Shown here one piece after another: positions 44,302-52,105 of a stretch of 64,000 nucleotides of DNA (within the stretch, counting starts at the first letter, position 1; every line of letters starts with the position of its first letter). The stretch comes from Melioribacteraceae bacterium. GTDB lineage: Bacteria; Bacteroidota; Ignavibacteria; Ignavibacteriales; Melioribacteraceae. The position numbers and the translations under genes were made by a program. The notes under the pieces are model-generated. The model was not told the DNA's origin and searched no databases. It was given only the letters and a program-made list of their open reading frames with translations. Location of the stretch: the NCBI GenBank assembly GCA_022181065.1, contig BQMY01000083.1:27864-91863 (forward strand), written 5' to 3'.

Positions 44302-45516
44302 CTATTTATTCGTTTCCATTTCGAACATTTGAGCATCCAGCAATAAATCAAACGGATCTGTATAAAGAATGCTCAAATCTCGTGTATCTTTTGTAAGTAA
44401 TTTCCGATATGCTTCCAACAACATATTGTTATTGTAGTTCATCCCCGCTAAAAACATAAAGGGTCTCGGTATTTGCTTGTGTGGTTTTATTTGATCCAGT
44501 TTCCACTCATCCGGATTTTCAATAAACGGTATAATCCTCTCTGCTGCTCCCTCAATTGTACATCCGTTACCCTTGTACATAAATAAATCTTTACCTGTTT
44601 TTTTCAGTACAGCTGAAAGAAACGAAAGCGCGTCGAGGTTAAAAACATTGTAATTGAGTGAAAGTGTCCTTCCATCCTCAAGAGGCTGCTCGCAGTTTTC
44701 GCTTATTTGTCTGTCGATCAGATAGCTTTTTCCATATTCGTAATACTTTTCCAGATCATCTGTTTTTCCAAGATAATACGCTATAGCCGCAGCTTGAGCT
44801 GCCCACCAGCTTGAATGATTATTCCCTCGTTCCTCCTCGTCAATTCCCCATTCACTTTCGGTTAGCCAGGAATAATAGTCGGTCCACCATCTCTTCATAT
44901 CTTTTTGCTTTTCTGAAGGAACAAATCCCGTCGATTCAAGCAGTAAAAGAGATTCGATCAATCCAACGTACCTGTGAGTTTCGATTATACCAACACCACG
45001 TCTTACAGGCTTATTTCTGATGATCTGTGCGTATTTAAGATGAGGCGCCATTTTGGTGTTCTCATCGATCCACCACTGTTCGATAAATTCCAACGCACGA
45101 TCTGCGTATTTTTTTTCACCTGTGAGATATGCCGCGATTGATAGCGACGTAACAGCCCGGTAAAAACTCATATGTAGCTCTTTATGATCACCAAACCTCT
45201 CCGGATTCCGTTTTCCATCATGCCTGATATATGGTCCGTCAGGGTCTTCCGGATTTGGCCACCAGTAGGGACCTTCACTGAAATAATCGTGCAAATGTTC
45301 TTCACCCATCGGAGATGTTACAGACGTAATAGTTTTAATTTCCGAACCAAAATTTTCATCTGCAACTTCAATAACAAGTTTTACAAATCGGTTAGTCTTA
45401 TTCTGCTTTGCCGCTTCAAGCAACTCAGGGCTTGAATAAAGCATATCAGCTTGCGCACCTAATAAGGAGCTTAAAATCGCTGCTGCTAAAAATATTTTAT
45501 TCATATTTTTTATCAT
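44302..45516 (-). CDS. Alginate_lyase-fold lyase (PL5/PL38-like), secreted
   Basis: 404 residues with a signal peptide (KIFLAAAILSSLLGAQA). Alpha/alpha-barrel alginate-lyase superfamily: HDYFSEGPYWWPNPEDPDGPYI, RRGVGIIETHRYVG and GNNHSSWWAAQ with the catalytic Asn-His region. The (W)WP(N/D)PExPDGPYIRxDG phrase is typical of the PL38-like Bacteroidota proteins, some of which act on glucuronan or alginate. A paralogue lies at 49028. Its ATG touches the TGA of the GH88-GH2 gene (ATGA-type junction), so translation is probably coupled. Confidence 0.8.
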   Translation of the reverse strand: MIKNMNKIFLAAAILSSLLGAQADMLYSSPELLEAAKQNKTNRFVKLVIEVADENFGSEIKTITSVTSPMGEEHLHDYFSEGPYWWPNPEDPDGPYIRHDGKRNPERFGDHKELHMSFYRAVTSLSIAAYLTGEKKYADRALEFIEQWWIDENTKMAPHLKYAQIIRNKPVRRGVGIIETHRYVGLIESLLLLESTGFVPSEKQKDMKRWWTDYYSWLTESEWGIDEEERGNNHSSWWAAQAAAIAYYLGKTDDLEKYYEYGKSYLIDRQISENCEQPLEDGRTLSLNYNVFNLDALSFLSAVLKKTGKDLFMYKGNGCTIEGAAERIIPFIENPDEWKLDQIKPHKQIPRPFMFLAGMNYNNNMLLEAYRKLLTKDTRDLSILYTDPFDLLLDAQMFEMETNK

Positions 45517-48500
45517 TCTATCACCAGGTAACTTCCCTTAAAGTCTTGAGTTCTTGCTTCGATTATTGCTTTTTCAAATGGAACTGCGCGAAACTCGATC
45601 GAGGCTTTTCCGCTTGAAAACTCAATTACAGAACTTTTGGTGTACGTTCCGTAATTTTCATAAAGTTTACCTGAACCACTTAACATGAAATAAACGCGAT
45701 CATTAAAATCGGGACATACATTTCCATCCTTATCCACAACGGTAGCAGTGACCAGATATTTTCCGCAGGACATTCTTTCTTTTGATAAAATAATTTCACT
45801 CGCTTTGCCCGGTTGAGTCGTTGTATAGCTTAGTTTTACGCTATCTTTAACCACAGATCCATTGAAAGTTCCTAATGCTATAAGCTCATTTACGCCATCA
45901 ATAAAATCTACATTCCAATTCAATCCTGACGCAGGGAATTTCGTAATATCTTTTTCTTTTTTGCCGAGTGTTTTTCCATTCAGGAATAACTCAACCTCCT
46001 CACAATTGCTGTATATGGCAACCTCACGTTTTTCATCCGGTTTACCATATCTGTTTGTCCAGGTATGCGACTCTATATATACAAACGGGTCTGTTTTATT
46101 CCACGCTGCCTTGAACACATAATACGCGTCTTTAGGATTTCCGGCGCGATCAACAAGTCCTTTTTGATTCATATAAGGCATCGAGTTTTCAGGACGAAGC
46201 GGCGTTCCGAAATCCTTGTATGCCCACTGTGCGTTTCCTGTAAACTCGTCCACGCTTTCAGATATCACAAGGTGCCAGTCGAAGAGGTCAACCATATAAT
46301 TTTCGCTCCAGTCACCTATCTTTGCAACACTTTTAACCTTCACCTGGTTTACCGCTTCACTCCATTCGTCCGGATTGAGAATGCCATCTCCGGTGATCGG
46401 ACTTTCGGTATGTCTCCCGAGATGAGAAGAGCCGCCATATTCTGCATGGAAAAATCTGTTATACTTTTTGATGCCGTCTTTTACTGCTTTCTCGTACGAT
46501 TTGTAAACGCCCGAGTACCATCCTGCCCAAATTGAGGGTGAAAAGACATAGACTATATCATCAGCGTCATAAAACTTGCGAATAGATGTTAACCGGTTCG
46601 GGTCAAGTTTATGAGCCAGTTCGTGCAATTCCTTTGTGAAAGCAACTAACTTTTGTGTATCGCCGCCCCCTTCATAATCGGGAAGCCAGTAAACTTCATT
46701 TCCCACAGACCAAAGCACAATAGAAGGATGATTGTAATTCTGAGTTATCTGTTCGGTAAATAACCGTTTTGCAGTTTCCTGCCATTCTTCATCACCTACT
46801 CCACCTCGACACCAGGGGAGTTCATCCCAGACAAGAATTCCCAGTTCATCACAAGCCTTGTAAACTTCAGGGTCTTGCGGATAGTGGGCCAGACGTACAA
46901 AGTTTGCTCCCATTTCCTTAATATCTTTCATATCCTTACGGTGCAGTTCATTCGGGATTGCGTTTGCCATTCCCGCGTGGTCTTCATGTCGGTGAGTTCC
47001 GCGTAATTTCAATCTTTCACCATTCAGATAGAAGGCTCCATGCTCTTTAAACTCAAACCAGCGCAAGCCAAATCGGTCACGAATCTCATCAATAACTTCA
47101 CCACCACTTTCAAGCGAAACAACGAGCGTATATAAATTTGGCGCTTCAGTTGACCACAGTACCGGATCATTAAGCTCAGGTAATGAAATTTCATTCTGTG
47201 AGGCTGCACTTGTTGTTATCTCTTCAATAACTTCACCATCAGGAGAGATGACTTTTACAATAGCTTCACTATTTTCATAACCTTTATCAATAGTAAAGGA
47301 AGCAGTGACTTTAGCGGTTGATTTGCTAACATCCGTGGTTGTTATGTGCAAATTATCAAGATTTGTCAACGGAACCACATTCAGCCAAACATCTCTGTTA
47401 ATACCACCATAAATAAAGAAATCAGATTTCTGAGAAGGGATTACTGATCTGTCAACAGAGTTATCAACTCTTACGAGGATGTTGTTTTCACCCTTTTTGA
47501 GAAATTTTGTAATATCAAAATCAAACCCTACATAACCACCAATGTGTTCACCAACATATTCACTGTTCACATAAAGGAAAGTTTTCAAGTTTGCGCCTTC
47601 AAATTCGAGAATATATTTTTTGTCGGGTTTTAGTTCAGGTATATATAAAGATTTTTCATACCAGCTTGCGTCGCGTCGATATCCAGGTTCCTGATCAACG
47701 GCGTCGAATTTGTTCCACGAATGTGGAAGGTCTATCCTTTCCCACTTTGCAGCGGTTTTGGCGATACCATCGAATTGTACATTATCTTCAAGATAAAACC
47801 AGTTTTCATTGAGATTTATTTTACTTCTGATACTTCCCTGTGATTTTTCAAGCGAGAAGTTTTTGTTAAAATATTTGTAAAAAGCTTCAACAAAATAGTA
47901 ATCACCACAAGGGAATGACTCATCAACTCCCCAATCCTTGTGGTAATTATAGATTGTGTGCAGTAAAAGTCCTTCTTCCTTTTCCCTTTTTGAGGAAAGG
48001 AAAGAATAATCTTTAATCAAACTCAAAGAAATGTTATCAGCGGTTGTTCTGTATTTTTCAAATCCGGTTTTATCAGTTATCAACTCTGAAAGCATGTACA
48101 TCCCTGAAGCTGCAATCGCTCCGGCGGAAGCGTCACGTAAAACATCCTCACCCGAAAGGTCCAAATCCCAAAATGGCACAAAATCTTCTGGAAGATGTTT
48201 AATAAAATAGTCAGCCATCTTGCGAGAAGTATTCAGGAATCTTTCATCTTCAGTATATTGATAAGCCTGAGCGAAACCATAAATTCCCCATGCCTGTCCC
48301 CTGGCCCAGGTCGATTCATCCTTAAATCCCTGATGAGTATATTTTTTCAGCAACTCACCCGAAGCCGGATCAAATTCAACAACGTGGTAAGAGGAGAAAT
48401 TGGCACGTACATGTTCATTCAAACAGGTAATAGCGTGCTTGTACGCTATATCATACAATTCCGGAAGACCAAATTCCTGTGCTGCCCAGAAGAGTAGTTC

Positions 48501-49031
48501 AAGGTTCATCATTGTATCGATAATTACAACTCCGGCTCTATTTTCCGAACCAAGTTTACCCCACGCTCTGATAAAATTCCCATTTTCGTTAAATCTTTTA
48601 GCGAGCATTTTCGCTGCCTTTAGCGCGGCGTTTTTATACTTTGCATCACCTGTGTTTTTGTAGGCTTCAACTACGGATGGAAAAAATATAAATCCCATAT
48701 CGTGAGTATAATCGATTTCCGAATATTCCAGCAGAAAATCTGCAATATTTAGTGCTTCTTCCTTTAGCGCTTCTCTACCTGTAAGCTCATTCATAAGCCA
48801 TGCTTCACCTGCGGTAAACCCTGAAAACCAGTTTACTTTTTCACGATATTTCCATTCTCCATTGATGGTAAACTCGGGTAAACGACCATCAATAATTTCA
48901 ATTTTCTCCTCAAGTGCGTCGGCAATCGCTTCAATTCTTTCTTTAACAAACTGGTACTCACTCTGAGCTGTGAGACTCGCAGTTAAAATGACAAATGTTA
49001 AAAATGATAATATTTGTTTCCTTAAAATCAT
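45513..49031 (-). CDS. GH88-GH2 fusion: unsaturated uronyl hydrolase plus GH2 glycosidase
   Basis: About 1172 residues from the ATG at 49031; a TTG four codons upstream is possible. Signal peptide ILSFLTFVILTASLTAQ. Residues about 30-390 are a GH88 alpha6/alpha6 barrel with both catalytic Asp positions (YTHDMGF, Asp about 111; IIDTMMNL, Asp about 172) and FKDESTWARGQAWG. Residues about 405-1170 are a full GH2 enzyme: sugar-binding domain, Ig domain, TIM barrel with acid/base Glu about 779 in SVGNEVYW and nucleophile Glu about 864 in FHAEYGG, then C-terminal Ig-like domains. GH88 removes the unsaturated uronate left by a lyase; the GH2 part would then cut the next residue. The stop overlaps the next lyase gene, giving translational coupling. 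Confidence 0.88.
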   Translation of the reverse strand: MILRKQILSFLTFVILTASLTAQSEYQFVKERIEAIADALEEKIEIIDGRLPEFTINGEWKYREKVNWFSGFTAGEAWLMNELTGREALKEEALNIADFLLEYSEIDYTHDMGFIFFPSVVEAYKNTGDAKYKNAALKAAKMLAKRFNENGNFIRAWGKLGSENRAGVVIIDTMMNLELLFWAAQEFGLPELYDIAYKHAITCLNEHVRANFSSYHVVEFDPASGELLKKYTHQGFKDESTWARGQAWGIYGFAQAYQYTEDERFLNTSRKMADYFIKHLPEDFVPFWDLDLSGEDVLRDASAGAIAASGMYMLSELITDKTGFEKYRTTADNISLSLIKDYSFLSSKREKEEGLLLHTIYNYHKDWGVDESFPCGDYYFVEAFYKYFNKNFSLEKSQGSIRSKINLNENWFYLEDNVQFDGIAKTAAKWERIDLPHSWNKFDAVDQEPGYRRDASWYEKSLYIPELKPDKKYILEFEGANLKTFLYVNSEYVGEHIGGYVGFDFDITKFLKKGENNILVRVDNSVDRSVIPSQKSDFFIYGGINRDVWLNVVPLTNLDNLHITTTDVSKSTAKVTASFTIDKGYENSEAIVKVISPDGEVIEEITTSAASQNEISLPELNDPVLWSTEAPNLYTLVVSLESGGEVIDEIRDRFGLRWFEFKEHGAFYLNGERLKLRGTHRHEDHAGMANAIPNELHRKDMKDIKEMGANFVRLAHYPQDPEVYKACDELGILVWDELPWCRGGVGDEEWQETAKRLFTEQITQNYNHPSIVLWSVGNEVYWLPDYEGGGDTQKLVAFTKELHELAHKLDPNRLTSIRKFYDADDIVYVFSPSIWAGWYSGVYKSYEKAVKDGIKKYNRFFHAEYGGSSHLGRHTESPITGDGILNPDEWSEAVNQVKVKSVAKIGDWSENYMVDLFDWHLVISESVDEFTGNAQWAYKDFGTPLRPENSMPYMNQKGLVDRAGNPKDAYYVFKAAWNKTDPFVYIESHTWTNRYGKPDEKREVAIYSNCEEVELFLNGKTLGKKEKDITKFPASGLNWNVDFIDGVNELIALGTFNGSVVKDSVKLSYTTTQPGKASEIILSKERMSCGKYLVTATVVDKDGNVCPDFNDRVYFMLSGSGKLYENYGTYTKSSVIEFSSGKASIEFRAVPFEKAIIEARTQDFKGSYLVIE

Positions 49032-50194
49032 AAATCTATCCAAAGTAAAGGTTGACGAACAGGATAATTTCTAATTATTTCATCTATCGTTGGATTTGGG
49101 TCGAGTTTCCGCCACAATTCCAGATATTTCTTTTCACCGGCGTGTTTATAAGTAAAGAATAATGAGTTAAAACGTACCGGCCAGTTTTCCCAATACATTA
49201 CATCCGGTTCCATGGGCCACTTTGATTTATCAACTATGTACGGATACATATATTCCATTGCCTTTTGGATGTTTTTACCATCAGGAGATGTATATTCCCA
49301 AAGATCATCCTTTTTGGTTGACGCTATTTCGCAAACCATAGCCATAGCATCCATATTAAATAGCGAATAACCATAAGGTTTTGTTCTGGCAAGCTCTTTC
49401 GGAAAACTACCATCCACCGCCATCTGCTCCGGAAGCAGGACGGTTTTATAAAATTTTCTCACAAATTCCAGTTTGTCGCCATCTCCGTAAACATTTGCGA
49501 AAGCCGCGACCTGCATAGCCCAGCATGTGCTGTGGTTGTTGCCGTTATCCCGTTCCGAGATTCCATACTCATGCAAGAAAATCCAGTTGTTATACTCTTC
49601 GAACCAGAGTGACAGTTCTGTACCGACGAAGGAATTGAGCAATCCTGCTTTTTTGAGAACAACAATCGCCTGAGCTACTTCTACCAGATGTATTGTATCA
49701 ATAATACCTATTCCCCTACCGGTTACTCTCCCCTTGATTGCCTGTGAATACAACAAATTAGGGTTCATTTTTGTTACCGGATTAACGAACCACGCTTCCA
49801 GATGTTTTAATGCATCTTCAGCATATTTCTGATCACCAGTAATTTTATAAGCTGTCACCAGCGCGGGAACAATTTGGGATAACCTTCTCATCGCTTTTCT
49901 GTGTGCGGTAAAATTATCGGGATTGGTGAGACCATCTCTTCTGATGTAAGGTCCATCCGGATTTTCAGGGTCTCTCCACCAGTAATCTCCTTCGCTGTAA
50001 TAATCGTGTAACCCTCCGGCGCTTCGTTCACAGGTTGTATCGGTAACCGTAACAGGTTTTTCACCCAAATACGCATTGGCAAGTTTTATAACACGATTTT
50101 CTTCATCGTTAAACCGCGTCTCAGTTTTATCAGTACAACCCGTAAACATAAAACCTGAAATAAAAAACAATATGAATATTTTCTTAAACTTCAC
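49028..50194 (-). CDS. Alginate_lyase-fold lipoprotein (PL5/PL38-like)
   Basis: 388 residues. GTG start overlapping the previous stop (TAGTG), with GGTGA upstream. Lipobox MFTGC (Cys20). The motif set matches the paralogue at 44302: HDYYSEGDYWWRDPENPDGPYI, GRGIGIIDTIHLVE and GNNHSTCWAMQ. One copy is lipid-anchored and the other soluble, flanking the GH88-GH2 gene on both sides, which suggests that all three act on the same uronate polymer. Confidence 0.8.
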   Translation of the reverse strand: MKFKKIFILFFISGFMFTGCTDKTETRFNDEENRVIKLANAYLGEKPVTVTDTTCERSAGGLHDYYSEGDYWWRDPENPDGPYIRRDGLTNPDNFTAHRKAMRRLSQIVPALVTAYKITGDQKYAEDALKHLEAWFVNPVTKMNPNLLYSQAIKGRVTGRGIGIIDTIHLVEVAQAIVVLKKAGLLNSFVGTELSLWFEEYNNWIFLHEYGISERDNGNNHSTCWAMQVAAFANVYGDGDKLEFVRKFYKTVLLPEQMAVDGSFPKELARTKPYGYSLFNMDAMAMVCEIASTKKDDLWEYTSPDGKNIQKAMEYMYPYIVDKSKWPMEPDVMYWENWPVRFNSLFFTYKHAGEKKYLELWRKLDPNPTIDEIIRNYPVRQPLLWIDL

Positions 50195-52095
50195 TATTTC
50201 ACCAGCATCATTTTATTAGATTTCGTGCCAAATGATGTTTCTACAGAATAGATATATATTCCCGAATTAACCGCCTCACCGAAGCCGTTGCGTCCATCCC
50301 AACCCGCAAAATGAACACCTTTTAATTTTTGCGCGTCATCAATTACTCTCACAACCTCTCCAAGCACATTAAAAACCCTGATCACCACTTTCGACTGTTC
50401 AGGAAGTTCATATTTAATCACTGTGGATGGATTGAACGGGTTTGGATAATTCTGGTGCAATACAAATTCTTCCGGTATGAACATTTCACCATTCTCTACA
50501 GAAACCATCTGTGATTTGCGGTCTTCCAATTGGGCAAAATAGAGTGATTGCGGGTTTATTCCGGGAATATTCCAACCCTGAACGAATCCTTCAGGTTCGT
50601 CGAAAGTCGATTGACCCGAACCCGAAACATTCTCACCAAAACAACCAATCGCGTAATTCTGCCCCGTAGGTGGTTTCTGAACAATAAGTTCACCGTCGTT
50701 CACATCAGCGTTCCAGCATACCGAGTGCGCTGCTGCCCATCCATGACTTGTACCGTAATAACCACGGTTGTAAAGCCCGATTAAGCGTGGGTTATACCCG
50801 ATACGTGGACCATCAAGTTCAACATAATTGTCGAACAACATTCCCATACTCCAGCGGCGGTGCCCTTCAGAGGAAGTATAAGCACCTGATGAGGTACATC
50901 CTGTCATAACAATTCCTGAAGTCCAACTCATTCCGTTAGAAACAAAGTGATGTCTTCCGTTCGTTGCATGGCAATTAAGAAATAGAATCTGCTGTGATGC
51001 AGTGTAAAAATTAAAATTATAACGTTGACCACCGATCACTCTGGCGATTGGGTCAAGCGCGTTTACATTCTCTACTGTAATTCTTGTTGCGGTGTTTGTT
51101 CTCACACCGGAAAGCCCGAAATGTAAAAACGTACAATCCCTTACCCAGGCATCTTCTATCAGATACATATCTACAGCGTTCCACGCGTGGTTTTCATCCA
51201 CTTCACTACCGTTGTATTCTATATCAATTCTCAGATTTTCAATACCGATGTTAGTTCTCAATCCTTGACGTTGATATTTATACATATAAGATTGTGATAA
51301 ATCCCGTATAAGGTGATTATAGAACGGCACGTCAACTGTTATTACATTACCTTCAATTTTTGTAATGTTTCTGTTAAATACTAGTGGCTGACTCCCGACT
51401 TCCCACGGTACATCTTCAGGTTCGGCACCAGCGTCCTCCGAGTGTGTGCCACCATAATTAATTGCTTCAAGCCATTGTTCGGTACAAGGATGATAAATAA
51501 TCACATTATCACCAACATTATAGAATGAAGCATCAGCCACCTCAAAACTCTTTTCTCCCACTAAAATTGTATCGCTAATTATATCCTGACGTGAACCGAA
51601 AAATTCATCCGACCATTTGGTAGAACCACCACCACCGGCAAGTAAAACTGTACGCTGATGAGGTGTATCACCCGTCGCCTTTATAATTGTATTTGTCGCG
51701 GGATCATCACCATCACCGGCACCCCGAATTATCACACCGTCAAACTGTAACTTGATTGTTCCTGTAACTTCATATTCGCCGGCTTCAAGGAACAAGGCTC
51801 CCCTGAATCCGTCTGCGTTCAAAGGAGTCAGAGCTATCTCGAACAATGCGTTATTAATGGCAGTGGTATTATCTCCGGCAACAGGACTTAAAGTTTTAAC
51901 AACAGGTATTTCCGGAATTTCCTCGTTTCCATTTCTATATCCGGCGTAACTGAAATCCGGAATCACATTGCCTTCAGCATCCCTGACATATACCAGAGTG
52001 CTATCCTCACCATAATAAGCTTTTGTTGATTGCCATTGCGCCGATACAATGGTAGCGGCGACAAAAAAGAGTATTAGCAATAATTTTCTGTACAT
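50194..52095 (-). CDS. T9SS-secreted beta-helix protein, SYAGY family
   Basis: 633 residues, signal peptide 1-19. After about residue 45 comes PDFSYAGYRNGNEEIPEIP, the motif shared with the lipoprotein at 29240. The beta-helix follows (LEAGEYEVTGTIKL, VIIRGAGDG, NIGIENLRIDIEYNGSE, WVRDCTFLHFGLSGVR, NGRHHFVSNGMSWTSG). The last ~85 residues are a sorting domain (NYPNPFNPSTVI, SGIYIYSV). Conserved His/Trp/Ser-rich loops (GRHHFV, EGHRRWSMG) may form the active site, but no known catalytic set could be assigned. Probably a surface polysaccharide lyase or hydrolase in the uronate locus. Confidence 0.7.
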   Translation of the reverse strand: MYRKLLLILFFVAATIVSAQWQSTKAYYGEDSTLVYVRDAEGNVIPDFSYAGYRNGNEEIPEIPVVKTLSPVAGDNTTAINNALFEIALTPLNADGFRGALFLEAGEYEVTGTIKLQFDGVIIRGAGDGDDPATNTIIKATGDTPHQRTVLLAGGGGSTKWSDEFFGSRQDIISDTILVGEKSFEVADASFYNVGDNVIIYHPCTEQWLEAINYGGTHSEDAGAEPEDVPWEVGSQPLVFNRNITKIEGNVITVDVPFYNHLIRDLSQSYMYKYQRQGLRTNIGIENLRIDIEYNGSEVDENHAWNAVDMYLIEDAWVRDCTFLHFGLSGVRTNTATRITVENVNALDPIARVIGGQRYNFNFYTASQQILFLNCHATNGRHHFVSNGMSWTSGIVMTGCTSSGAYTSSEGHRRWSMGMLFDNYVELDGPRIGYNPRLIGLYNRGYYGTSHGWAAAHSVCWNADVNDGELIVQKPPTGQNYAIGCFGENVSGSGQSTFDEPEGFVQGWNIPGINPQSLYFAQLEDRKSQMVSVENGEMFIPEEFVLHQNYPNPFNPSTVIKYELPEQSKVVIRVFNVLGEVVRVIDDAQKLKGVHFAGWDGRNGFGEAVNSGIYIYSVETSFGTKSNKMMLVK

Positions 52096-52105
52096 TTTAT
52101 TATAC

